This document shows positions 8,331-16,395 of a stretch of DNA of 40,618 nt, in pieces; within the stretch, counting starts at the first letter, position 1; the number at the start of each line of letters is the position of its first letter. Both the position numbers and the translations under genes were made by a program. The notes under the pieces were generated by a model that worked only from the letters and a program-made list of their open reading frames with translations, was not told where the DNA came from and did no database searches. Source of the stretch: Alphaproteobacteria bacterium (GTDB taxonomy: Bacteria; Pseudomonadota; Alphaproteobacteria; JAPYRI01); the NCBI GenBank assembly GCA_029941135.1, contig JAPYRI010000017.1, positions 1 through 40,618 on the forward strand, in the 5' to 3' direction.

Positions 8331-8696
8331 TTGGCTGCGCTCGTGGTTGGGCTTTTCGTATTAGCGGGTTGCGCAACCCCAGCGGCACCACCGGTCTATG
8401 CGCCTATTTCGTTCTCCGATCAGACGAGAATTCGCTTTACCGTAGGTGCTGTGCAAGTCATCTCGGATTATATATCGACGGGCAAAGCACCTCATATAGA
8501 ACATGAATTCCCATTCTCGCCTGAACGAGCCCTATGGCAATGGGCAGAAGACAGACTACAAGCTGCCGGTGACTGGGGACGGGTGGAGATGACTATTCGC
8601 GATCCGTTGTCGACAGAGGGTGGGATACTGAGTGTGTTCAAAAAGGAACAAAGCGAGCGTTATACCGCATCTCTGGTGGTTACCTTTGCGGTTTAA
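8331..8696 (+). CDS. Small putative lipoprotein
   Basis: 121 aa from a TTG start (no ATG or GTG in frame between the upstream stop at 8277 and here). Residues 1-14 are a short hydrophobic signal ending in the lipobox LAGC, so Cys14 is probably lipidated. The mature part is about 108 aa (FSDQTRIRFTVGAVQVISDY, FPFSPERALWQWAEDRL, GRVEMTIRDPLSTEG, ERYTASLVVTFAV) and ends in an alternating pattern suggestive of beta-strands. No family recognised. It is divergent from trpB with 97 nt between starts. The TTG start and lack of a clear ribosome site lower certainty about the exact N-terminus, not about the gene. Confidence 0.7.
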   Translation: MAALVVGLFVLAGCATPAAPPVYAPISFSDQTRIRFTVGAVQVISDYISTGKAPHIEHEFPFSPERALWQWAEDRLQAAGDWGRVEMTIRDPLSTEGGILSVFKKEQSERYTASLVVTFAV

Positions 8697-8849
8697 AATG
8701 TTGCGCCAGACGAAATGCAAATGCATACACGGCTGCCTATGGGCCTTTAAAAAGCAAGGGCCGCGCCAGATTAATAATTGAGCTAAAGGGCTAATATCTG
8801 CGATTTATGCCTGGGCGGCATTAACCGGAAGTGTTCAGTTCATGAAACC

Positions 8850-8869
8850 GTGTAAACGAGGGTTTACAC
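8850..8869. terminator. Perfect inverted repeat, probable terminator or operator
   Basis: GTGTAAAC-GAGG-GTTTACAC is a perfect 8-bp inverted repeat with a 4-nt loop, 13 nt beyond the stop of the minus-strand acyl-CoA dehydrogenase and downstream of the lipoprotein gene. The position between convergent gene ends fits a terminator hairpin, though the T-run after it is short. The symmetry would also suit a dimeric regulator's site. Confidence 0.5.
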
Positions 8870-8881
8870 TACACAGGTCGG

Positions 8882-10129
8882 CTATTGTTTGTTCTTTCCC
8901 GAGTATCCGAACAAATGGGCGGCCACCTTGCGAATTTGTATTTCTTCCGCGCCCTCGGTAATGCGATAGCGCCGGTGGTGCCGATAAATATGTTCGAACG
9001 GTTTTGCGCGCGTGTAACCAATGCCGCCATGAACCTGCATAGCGCGATCAGCGGCTTCGCATATCAGTCTGTTGGCCCGATAATTGGCCATAGCTACTTG
9101 GTCAGTGACCAGAAAGTGATCTTTGCGGTCCAAATGCCAGGCGGTCTTGTAAACAAGATTGCGCACCATTTCGCATTCGGTGTGCAGTTCCGCTAGTGGC
9201 CATTGAATCGCTTGATTTTCAGACAACGGTTTGCCCCAGGTGATCCGCTCGCGCGCATAGTCGACAGATTCATTAATACAATATTGAGCGGCGCCTACGC
9301 CTGAGGCCGCTTGCCGGATGCGGTTTTCGTGGAAAAACGCCTGGGCGAGGATGAGGCCATGGCCTTCTTCGTGCAAAATAGCGCCATTTGGTACACGCAT
9401 ATTATGAAACGACACTTCGGCGTGATCGCTGGGCATATTAAATGTCCAGTGCATGTAATCAACAGACAGACCGGGAGTATTGGTAGGGACAACAAAAGCG
9501 GTTACGCCCATACCTTCACCGGCTTTCCCTGATGTGCGTGCAAAAACAATGTCATATTCCGCGTTGTGCATGCCGCTGTTGAAGCGCTTGACGCCATTTA
9601 TGATCCAATCGCCGCCGTCCTTTATGGCCGTCGTCTCTAGGTAAGTGGCGTCGCTGCCGTGGTTGGGTTCGGTAACGCCAAAGCCCACTCCCATTTGGCC
9701 GGTAATCAAGCCCTCGATTAGCTTCTCCTTCTGTTCGTCTGTTCCATAGCGATGGAGGATGTGAACAATCGGAAAATTACCGACGATGGACGATTCGTTT
9801 TGTAGATCGTTATGGAGCCCCAAACCCTTGGCGGCCAGATGCTCACGGATCATGGCCATGCCCAGATTTGTGCCGTCTTGACCTCCCAGCTCTTTGGGCA
9901 AGGCATACCGAAGGTGCCCGGCCTTGTCTGCGCGCCGCTTCATTTCCCGAAGCACTTCCTCCCAGGCTTCGCTGGGCTGGCCGTCATTGTCCCAATCGGT
10001 ACGAGCATTCTCCCGCCGGTAATCAAAGTATTGAATGTTTTCGGCTTCCAGCGGCTTAATTTCCGCTTCAATGAAAGCATCCAATTCCGCCAATTTGGCA
10101 GTGATCTCTTCTGGGACAATGAAATCCAT
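8882..10129 (-). CDS. Acyl-CoA dehydrogenase
   Basis: 415 aa FAD-dependent acyl-CoA dehydrogenase, introducing the alpha-beta double bond in an acyl-CoA. The FAD/substrate segment GVGFGVTEPNHGSDATYLETTA, the NGVKRFNSG strand, the MQVHGGIGYTRAKPFEHIYRHHRRYRITEGAEEIQ C-terminus and the Glu at the canonical catalytic site in EGAEEIQ are present. AAGG precedes the ATG. It is the last gene of a probable minus-strand unit: beta-propeller protein, cupin, then this gene 24 nt after the cupin. Chain length of the substrate is not predictable. Family firm. Confidence 0.93.
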   Translation of the reverse strand: MDFIVPEEITAKLAELDAFIEAEIKPLEAENIQYFDYRRENARTDWDNDGQPSEAWEEVLREMKRRADKAGHLRYALPKELGGQDGTNLGMAMIREHLAAKGLGLHNDLQNESSIVGNFPIVHILHRYGTDEQKEKLIEGLITGQMGVGFGVTEPNHGSDATYLETTAIKDGGDWIINGVKRFNSGMHNAEYDIVFARTSGKAGEGMGVTAFVVPTNTPGLSVDYMHWTFNMPSDHAEVSFHNMRVPNGAILHEEGHGLILAQAFFHENRIRQAASGVGAAQYCINESVDYARERITWGKPLSENQAIQWPLAELHTECEMVRNLVYKTAWHLDRKDHFLVTDQVAMANYRANRLICEAADRAMQVHGGIGYTRAKPFEHIYRHHRRYRITEGAEEIQIRKVAAHLFGYSGKNKQ

Positions 10130-10152
10130 GACGCTACCTTTAAGTTCTGGTT

Positions 10153-10578
10153 CTATTCGCCAGGATGTAAATCGACGATCAGAACGGTAACCGGTTTATC
10201 GCCTTCGTTGGCGGCGGCCATGTCGTGGGGCGGATGATTCTCACCCGGACCTTCGAAATAGGTGTCGCCAGGCCCATAAGTATGTTTGGTGCTGTCTTTC
10301 CAATAAATCGTGATCTCGCCTTCGAGCACATAGCGAATGCCGGGTCCGTCATGACGGTGGGTAGGCGATTTTGCCCCCGGCGGGAAGGTGAATCTTCGCG
10401 CCCGCATCATCGGATTTTTCATGTCGATTTGCCCCAGCGCCACATCCTGAAGCTCTCCATCCGGCTTATGATGCTTTTCGTCACTGAGAGCGGCGGTCGC
10501 GATAGCGAATATCGTTGCCACCATGGCGCCAGATAGTATGAGCGCGAGCGTTCGTGGGTATAGGCGTGCGGTCTTCAT
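10153..10578 (-). CDS. Secreted cupin-domain protein
   Basis: 141 aa from the ATG at 10578, which has a strong GGAGGAAGTA site; the longer ORF-track start lacks one. Residues 1-32 are a signal peptide (MKTARLYPRTLALILSGAMVATIFAIATAALS), so the protein is periplasmic. A single small cupin barrel follows: GAKSPTHRHDGPGIRYVLEGEITIYWKD is cupin motif 1 with the His-x-His metal ligands and the Glu, and GDTYFEGPGENHPPHDMAA is motif 2 with the third His. It may be a metal-dependent enzyme or a binding protein; function is not specified by the sequence. It sits between the beta-propeller/CxxCH protein (78 nt upstream) and an acyl-CoA dehydrogenase. Confidence 0.88.
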   Translation of the reverse strand: MKTARLYPRTLALILSGAMVATIFAIATAALSDEKHHKPDGELQDVALGQIDMKNPMMRARRFTFPPGAKSPTHRHDGPGIRYVLEGEITIYWKDSTKHTYGPGDTYFEGPGENHPPHDMAAANEGDKPVTVLIVDLHPGE

Positions 10579-10655
10579 TACTTCCTCCCCGAAAGAATGC
10601 AAGAGTTGATTATGAGCGAGACCAGGGGGCGCGGCAACGGTCAAACCCCCTAGCT

Positions 10656-12257
10656 TTAGCCATTTGGTTGCAAGCGAACAATTTTAGCGACCGCTTCGGG
10701 CAGGGATGAATATGCCGACCATACATCGCCGGTCTCTTCATCGACAGCAATGTGCCGTACATAAGCGGGTTCTGTGGGCCAGCGAAATTCGGTCCAAATC
10801 TCGGTTGCAGGATCAAATCTGAAAATGCTGCTGCTGAGCGAGCCCGCCATCCAAATCTCGCCGGTTTTTTGATTTACTTCGACATCGTAGGGGCCGATGG
10901 TTGACAGGCCGGGCTGAAATTGACTGAATTTTTCCGACTTAGGGTCAAATCTGGTCAACTTTCCCGTATTCCATTCGGGAATCCAAAGAATACCGTCGGG
11001 CCCAATCGCCAGGCGCCGAGGTCCGGAATTAGGCGTCGGCATATCATAACTGTTGGCGTCACCGGTGCGGGTGTTAAAGCGTATCAATTGGTTGCTGGCA
11101 AGACTGGTGCTCCACAAAATGTCATCTTGATCAATCTGCATGCCATAAGGAAGAGGTAGCCCCGCAGCCTCGGTTAGATATGCACTAGGGATTTGGTGCA
11201 CAGTAAGTTCGCCGGTACCACCGTCAATTTTGCCGATTTGCTCCGGTTTGCCGAAGTAGTCGTTGAACCAGACATTCCCCTGGCTATCCAGATCCAAGCT
11301 GTGTCCGTACATGCCTGCGTCAAACGTTTGATAGGCGCCGGTTTCCGGGTCGAGTTCAACCATCGCATCGGTCCCCCCCAGTAACATAACCAGCTTGCCG
11401 TTTGCTTTGAATTTAAGCGCGCGCACCTGGCCCAAGGTGTCGACTTTCTCGTTAATCGGGAAAGCTTCGATTTCTCCCGTGCTCGGTTCCAAAGCCCACA
11501 TTTCGTCATTGAAAAAGCCGGTAACCCAAATGCGGCGATCTGGTCCGACCACTAAATCATGGGGTAAAGCAGGGTGTTTGGGAACCGGATATTCGGTAAA
11601 ACGGGCATTCATGGCGGCGGGATTTGTGTCCTCAAGCGGCGCTGCCCCTGACATTGCTTTTTCGGTCAAATTTCCAGCCAACCACTTGGCGTACAAGTCG
11701 TCGTCAAAATCAGCCGGCGTTAATCCATACTCGTCGATTGAGCGCATGACGGCTATGGCTTCGGCCCAACTTTCGCGGCTTCGGTGCATGCCCTTTCTTG
11801 TCATCCGTGGGTGCGAAATTTCATGACAACTGGTGCAATTAACCAGAAATTCCCGTTTCATCTCGCCTTCCGGAAGCACGCTTAGCCAGTGAGAACTAGG
11901 CAATTTCTGGAGATAGTTTGGGGATGGCGATAAGGTGAAATTGATCGCATGAGCCTTGCTTTTGGTGGCTATCATTGTAACCGGCTCCGCTGTCCATTTC
12001 CGTCCGCCCGCTGTTGCCACATGGGATCCTGATTTCTGCAGCCAAATTTCGAAACGACCATTCGGACCAGATAGGCCGGTGACCGCGATGCTACTTTTCT
12101 GGTGGAGAAAAGTGATTGGCACACCGGGTAGTAAGGCACCGGCTTTATCGGTGATGGTTCCCGTCACAATTGAGTTAGCGCTCGTGGCTCCGGCTGCCAT
12201 CGCCATAAACACAAAAACAGCCGCTGTCTCAAGACAGTATTTCGTAATGTCGCGCAT
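10656..12257 (-). CDS. Secreted Vgb-like beta-propeller protein with carboxypeptidase-regulatory-like and CxxCH haem-type domains
   Basis: 533 aa. A signal peptide (about residues 1-27) is followed by a carboxypeptidase-regulatory-like Ig domain (GTITDKAGALLPGVPITF ... GPNGRFEIWL, about 32-110). Next comes a segment with CTSCHE (near 140) that looks like a single c-type haem site. Residues about 220-530 are beta-propeller blades with repeated phrases such as PHDLVVGPDRRIWVTGF, HSLDLDSQGNVWFNDY, RRLAIGPDGILWIPEW and DVEVNQKTGEIWMAGS, resembling virginiamycin B lyase/SMP-30-like propellers. It is probably a periplasmic electron-transfer or lactone-type enzyme; the substrate is unknown. AAGGGGAG precedes the ATG. 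It heads a minus-strand unit with the cupin and acyl-CoA dehydrogenase. Confidence 0.85.
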   Translation of the reverse strand: MRDITKYCLETAAVFVFMAMAAGATSANSIVTGTITDKAGALLPGVPITFLHQKSSIAVTGLSGPNGRFEIWLQKSGSHVATAGGRKWTAEPVTMIATKSKAHAINFTLSPSPNYLQKLPSSHWLSVLPEGEMKREFLVNCTSCHEISHPRMTRKGMHRSRESWAEAIAVMRSIDEYGLTPADFDDDLYAKWLAGNLTEKAMSGAAPLEDTNPAAMNARFTEYPVPKHPALPHDLVVGPDRRIWVTGFFNDEMWALEPSTGEIEAFPINEKVDTLGQVRALKFKANGKLVMLLGGTDAMVELDPETGAYQTFDAGMYGHSLDLDSQGNVWFNDYFGKPEQIGKIDGGTGELTVHQIPSAYLTEAAGLPLPYGMQIDQDDILWSTSLASNQLIRFNTRTGDANSYDMPTPNSGPRRLAIGPDGILWIPEWNTGKLTRFDPKSEKFSQFQPGLSTIGPYDVEVNQKTGEIWMAGSLSSSIFRFDPATEIWTEFRWPTEPAYVRHIAVDEETGDVWSAYSSLPEAVAKIVRLQPNG

Positions 12258-12327
12258 GAATCTCCCCTTAATTTTCGCGGCGACACCCTATCATCAGAAA
12301 CTCCGCAAGAAAGGATTTTCGCGGTCG

Positions 12328-12884
12328 AACTTGATCGACAGTCAGTCTTTCGATGACGCGGCGGGGGTGATTACGGTCCAACAGGATAACGGCAATAACA
12401 ATGTTGTCGGCACGGCTATGGGCTTAATAGCCAACATATTTGACGTCGACTCTTCCACGCAAACGCCAACGGTTCAGCGTCAGCAGACGCCAGGGTCGCA
12501 TACAACGAGGCCCATAGTGGAGGCTGCAGCCGGAGCAACACCTTGGACAGCGCTTTTGCCGGTGCGCAAGGGGTGATGGCCGTTCAACAGAATACTGGCG
12601 ACAATAACGTTATGTTGTCATCAATGCGTATTCTCGGGACAGACGAAACCATAAACCCGTTTGGGCCCGCATCCTCCTTGACCGAGTTGAATACGACAAT
12701 GACAGGTAATTTATCGACCGCCAGCAGCCATAAAAACTTTTCCGAGTACATCAACAAAACCTCAGACGTTGCGAACGGCAGTGGCGGTACATTCGTCATT
12801 CAACAGAACACTGGGAGCAATACCGGCATGGGTTCTGCAATATCTTTAGTGGTCAACGGCCCGGCGATGTCTTTCGCTTGGTAA
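12328..12884 (+). pseudogene. Decayed curlin-like QQNxGxNN repeat protein
   Basis: Three copies of a repeat resembling GVxxVQQNxGxNNVxxxA are spread over two frames. Copy 1 (12328-12435) reads NLIDSQSFDDAAGVITVQQDNGNNNVV. Copy 2 (12537-12641) reads NTLDSAFAGAQGVMAVQQNTGDNNVM in another frame. Copy 3 (12786-12857) reads GTFVIQQNTGSNTGMGSA in the frame of copy 2. NTLDS lies upstream of the apparent start of the 113-aa ORF, so the true gene ran through and a 1-nt lesion near 12455-12462 shifted it. No signal peptide or credible start precedes copy 1, so the 5' end is lost too. The repeat style recalls curlin-like or other secreted Asn/Gln-rich repeats; family assignment is tentative. Confidence 0.55.
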
Positions 12885-13169
12885 TCACGCATAAAATTGA
12901 GGAAATCCAGCAGGCGGGGAGCTTTAGTCAGGGAGTTAAGAAGATGCTTGGTCAACTATTACCGGACGTACATACGAAACTGCACCTGCAAGTTCTAAAA
13001 TACGCTTGTAAAGCGGAGACGGCCCGTTTACGTCGGATTTTACGTCCACAGTATCGGGTCTTGCGATTGTCCCGATTTCGCGATGCGGTCTGGGCCCACG
13101 CTGCTACGCGCCGGCTAGACGCTACGTTCGCCGCGTTTATGGCGCCGCCGACCCTTTAACCATTTGCCA
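12885..13169. other. Intergenic, no supported gene
   Basis: 285 nt between the repeat-protein remnant and the histidine phosphatase gene. The ORF 12878-13159 is Arg-rich, lacks a ribosome site and matches nothing I recognise. I see no RNA gene or hairpin terminator. Confidence 0.4.
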
Positions 13170-13889
13170 TCAACCGTCCCGCATTTTGATACGCCGCGCG
13201 AACATTTTTTCAACGGTTGTCAAAAATTGACCATCTTTCGTCAAGTTGTACGGCGTGTAGTTCATCTGCCGAACATATTTGCGAATAATCTTCCTTTCGA
13301 TGATGTCAATATCGAGAACGTTTAAACACAGCGTATCTTGATCGAACGTCGACATACCCTCCAAACCACTGTTTGTCATCCAACTGAGAATAGCGCGATT
13401 AACACCACCATGACCGACCAATAATATTTGCGACCAATCCGGCGCTTTCAGTAATTCTAAAAGCGCCACGACAATGCGTTCGCGAAACTCAGACAGTACT
13501 TCGCCGCCGCCAAAGCGAGCACCGGGAATTGGTGCTTTCTCAAAACCATAGACGTACTCGGCTTCTATTCGCTCAAAACTCATGGCGTTTATGTCGCCCG
13601 ATTTAATCTCGCGAAAACCGGGTAGGCTCTCCATTGGTATATCGTCGCGCCCCTTCATAACAATCTCGGCGCTTTCTTGAGCCCGCAGCATTCCAGAGTG
13701 AAAGGCTTTATCAAATTTGATTTCAGCTAGGGTTTCGGCCATGAGGGCGGCCTGTTCCCGTCCCCACTCAGTCAGGGTAACCAAAGTAGGATCGGGTACG
13801 CGCTCGCCTTCTTCGGTGAAGTAATTGACGTCACCGTGACGCAGTAAATAAATTCGATGCCGGCCATGGGTTCCGGGCAGAGCAGTCAT
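13170..13889 (-). CDS. Histidine phosphatase family protein (phosphoglycerate mutase-like)
   Basis: 239 aa with the branch-1 histidine phosphatase signature. YLLRHGD near residue 15 holds the phospho-accepting His, the SGMLRAQESAEI block the second Arg, and LVGHGGVNRAILSW the second His. Members dephosphorylate sugars, nucleotides or protein His/Ser. The substrate is unknown. The C-terminal half (DIDIIERKIIRKYVRQMNYTPYNLT) is unremarkable. AAAGGA lies 9 nt before the ATG. It is the last gene of the five-gene minus-strand operon, 41 nt after the FAD oxidoreductase, so it may remove phosphate in the same route. Confidence 0.88.
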   Translation of the reverse strand: MTALPGTHGRHRIYLLRHGDVNYFTEEGERVPDPTLVTLTEWGREQAALMAETLAEIKFDKAFHSGMLRAQESAEIVMKGRDDIPMESLPGFREIKSGDINAMSFERIEAEYVYGFEKAPIPGARFGGGEVLSEFRERIVVALLELLKAPDWSQILLVGHGGVNRAILSWMTNSGLEGMSTFDQDTLCLNVLDIDIIERKIIRKYVRQMNYTPYNLTKDGQFLTTVEKMFARRIKMRDG

Positions 13890-13930
13890 AAGCGGTCGTC
13901 CTTTACTCGATAAATGATAATTGGAGAGGG

Positions 13931-15583
13931 TTAGGGAAGTGATGCGGTTGACATCATACCCTGATATCCCAGTTCCCGGTTTGCCGGGTCGACAATTATT
14001 CCTGGATTCATAATTCCGTTCGGATCCAAACGCGACTTCACCCCTTGCATGGCCGACGAAAACAAATCCGGGATCTGTTTATCGTACCAGGGCCGGTGGT
14101 CCCGACCGACCGCGTGGTGGTGGGTAATAGTACCGGCGTTCGCGTTAATTGCTTCGGACGCGGCAACTTTAATCGCCAACCAATGGTCAATCATTTTTTC
14201 GGGCGTGCTGCGGGCGCTGAAGGAGAAGTAAGGGGCTGGCCCATCCGGATAAACATGGGTGAAACGGCAAGTGACGATGCCGGGATGGCCAGTGACTTCA
14301 AGAATTGCGTCGGCCGTCGCTTTCATGATGTTCGCGTGAAAAACAGGAAAGCGTTCCCAGGTAATTGAGGTCTCGAAGGTATCCATAATGTAACCGTGAG
14401 GCACCAAAAATTCGCGAAAGAAGGGCGCGCGAATAAAAGCATTACGCCACGCGCCCGCGGCGCCAGCTTTGTTGCTACCCTCTGCAGTCAAGAAATCCCG
14501 ATCATAAATTCCGCCATAGTCATCGACAATTTCCAACGCCCTTGCCATCCATGCATCGGTCGGGTGGTCGGCGGATTCAAATCCGAGAACCATCAACGAC
14601 ATTGAGCCATCCCCGGCGCCCATATTGCGGGTTTCATTGGCATCAATCAGTCGGCAATTGGTCGGAAAAAGCGCGGACTGAGAAAGCGTTCGGATGGCCT
14701 CGGCAGCCTTATGGAAGTTTGTAAAGCCGATTCCGATCGATGATTGAAACTTGGGTTTGTGTTGAAGCCGCATCCACGCTTCAGTGATGACGCCGAACGC
14801 GCCTTCTGATCCAATAATTAGTCTGTCCGGACTGGGCCCCGCGCCCGAACCAGGTAAGCGACGACTCTCCATGATGCCGGCCGGTGTCACCGTACGCACG
14901 CTTTCGACAAAATCGTCAATGTGGGTATAGACACTTGCATAGTGCCCTCCGGACCGGGTCGCAATCCAGCCACCCAGGGAGGAATACTCAAATGACTGAG
15001 GGAAATGGCGCAGGGTATATCCGGAGGGTTTAATCTGTGCTTCCAAAGCGGGACCGTACACCCCGGCTTGAATGCGTGCTGCCCGGCTGATGTCGTCGAT
15101 CTCTAGAACTTTATCGAGCTTCATCATGTCGACCGTTACAACACCTGCGTACCCATCGCCGACTGCGGGCTCGATCCCTCCGCAGACGCTTGACCCGCCG
15201 CCAAATGGCATCACCGCCACATTTTCGCCATCCGCCCATTCCAATAGGTTGGCGACGTCTTGTTCGCTTTCCGGGTAGGCGATCAAGTCGGGCGAACAGG
15301 GAAGGTCACGCAAATAGGCGCGCGCTACATCAGCAAATGATTTGCCATAACTGTGAATGAGACGATCCTTTGGATCGCTCGTGCACAGATGAGCCAGAGT
15401 GTCGGGTGGACCTACCTTGGGAATGGGAAGATCAAAATCTTCTACGTTCGGCACGGATAATGCCGTACCTTCGGAGCTGCCTAGTGCAACACCAGTGGCC
15501 GCAAGTAAGGTGTTTGATTCCTCGGCGTCGAGTCCTTCTCCTTCGAGCCCCCAACTCCAAAATTTCATTGGCCGTTCAGTCAT
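13931..15583 (-). CDS. FAD-binding oxidoreductase, alkyldihydroxyacetonephosphate synthase-like
   Basis: 550 aa from the ATG at 15583 (MTERPMKFWSWGLEGEG), which has GGAGA upstream; the track's longer start would run into the SDR gene. It is a PCMH-type FAD enzyme. The FAD-binding region shows EQDVANLLEWADGENVAVMPFGGGSSVCGG, then LRHFPQSFEYSSLGGWIATRSGGHYAS and a GSEGAFGVITEAWMRL block. The C-terminal cap ends with THHHAVGRDHRPW and LDPNGIMNPG. The MKxWxWG start and the SHHHGxG-type motif resemble eukaryotic AGPS, which makes the ether bond of alkyl-DHAP, but the homologues also include lactate- or glycolate-oxidase-like enzymes. Fourth gene of the operon, between the SDR and the phosphatase. 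Fold firm; ether-lipid role only a possibility. Confidence 0.88.
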   Translation of the reverse strand: MTERPMKFWSWGLEGEGLDAEESNTLLAATGVALGSSEGTALSVPNVEDFDLPIPKVGPPDTLAHLCTSDPKDRLIHSYGKSFADVARAYLRDLPCSPDLIAYPESEQDVANLLEWADGENVAVMPFGGGSSVCGGIEPAVGDGYAGVVTVDMMKLDKVLEIDDISRAARIQAGVYGPALEAQIKPSGYTLRHFPQSFEYSSLGGWIATRSGGHYASVYTHIDDFVESVRTVTPAGIMESRRLPGSGAGPSPDRLIIGSEGAFGVITEAWMRLQHKPKFQSSIGIGFTNFHKAAEAIRTLSQSALFPTNCRLIDANETRNMGAGDGSMSLMVLGFESADHPTDAWMARALEIVDDYGGIYDRDFLTAEGSNKAGAAGAWRNAFIRAPFFREFLVPHGYIMDTFETSITWERFPVFHANIMKATADAILEVTGHPGIVTCRFTHVYPDGPAPYFSFSARSTPEKMIDHWLAIKVAASEAINANAGTITHHHAVGRDHRPWYDKQIPDLFSSAMQGVKSRLDPNGIMNPGIIVDPANRELGYQGMMSTASLP

Positions 15584-15605
15584 GGTATTGGTCTCCGCTA
15601 TTTGA

Positions 15606-16370
15606 TTACTGGGCAACCCAGCCACCATCCACGGGGAGTGCAACGCCGGTCACGTAACTTGATTTGTCGGACAACAACCACGCAACCGCGTGACCAATTT
15701 CCGATGGATCCGCGACTCTGCGCATGGGAACCATTTTGATCAATTGATCACGAATTTTGGCGCTCGCGTCGGTTACCCTGTCGAGCATCGGTGTTTCGAT
15801 AAAACCAGGGCAGACCGCATTGACCCGAATATTACGTGAACCATATTCTAATGCAATAGTTTTGGTCAGGCCAACGACCCCATGCTTTGACGCGTTATAG
15901 CTTGGCGCGCCAGGAATCCCGACCAATCCCGCGGCAGAGGATGTGCCGACAATCGAGCCACCCGTATCCTGCTTGATCATCTGTTCGATTTCGCACTTCA
16001 TGCAATTGAAGACACCGGTGAGGTTAACCCCAATCACCCGCTCCCAGTCTTCAATCGAAACATTTTCAATTTTTGCAGTTGGCCCTTCAATCCCGGCATT
16101 GTTGAACGCCCCGTCCAGCGATCCATGGCGATCGGCAATGTCGTCCACGAGGCTCTTAACTTGAGCGAAATCAGTGACGTCGATGTGGTGATACTCGGCT
16201 TTTCCCCCAACCTCTTCGACCATACCAACTGTGTTCGCACCTTCCTCGTCTTGTAGGTCAGCGATCACAACCGTGGCGCCTTCCTGTGCGAGAACAATTG
16301 ATGTGGCCCGCCCAATGCCGGTGCTACCACCGGTCACAAGAGCAATTTTCCCCGCCAAAATTCCTGACAT
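15606..16370 (-). CDS. SDR family NAD(P)-dependent oxidoreductase
   Basis: 254 aa classical short-chain dehydrogenase/reductase. The cofactor motif TGGSTGIG is at residues 13-20, NNAG near 90-93, and the catalytic Ser144/145-Tyr158-Lys162 set in SSAAGLVGIPGAPSYNASK. The C-terminal CPGFIETPM and YVTGVALPVDGGW are standard. An Asp after the second strand (VVIADLQ) favours NAD+ over NADP+. AGGAAA precedes the ATG. It lies 25 nt downstream of an acyl-CoA dehydrogenase gene and 22 nt upstream of the FAD enzyme, so it is probably the hydroxyacyl/alcohol dehydrogenase step of the same pathway; the substrate is not predictable. Confidence 0.93.
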   Translation of the reverse strand: MSGILAGKIALVTGGSTGIGRATSIVLAQEGATVVIADLQDEEGANTVGMVEEVGGKAEYHHIDVTDFAQVKSLVDDIADRHGSLDGAFNNAGIEGPTAKIENVSIEDWERVIGVNLTGVFNCMKCEIEQMIKQDTGGSIVGTSSAAGLVGIPGAPSYNASKHGVVGLTKTIALEYGSRNIRVNAVCPGFIETPMLDRVTDASAKIRDQLIKMVPMRRVADPSEIGHAVAWLLSDKSSYVTGVALPVDGGWVAQ

Positions 16371-16395
16371 TCTATTTCCTATTCTAAAGAGGGGC

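Noticed and set aside
12878-13159. 93-aa plus-strand ORF after the repeat remnant
   Set aside because: TTG-type start, no ribosome site, Arg-rich composition and no recognisable motif.
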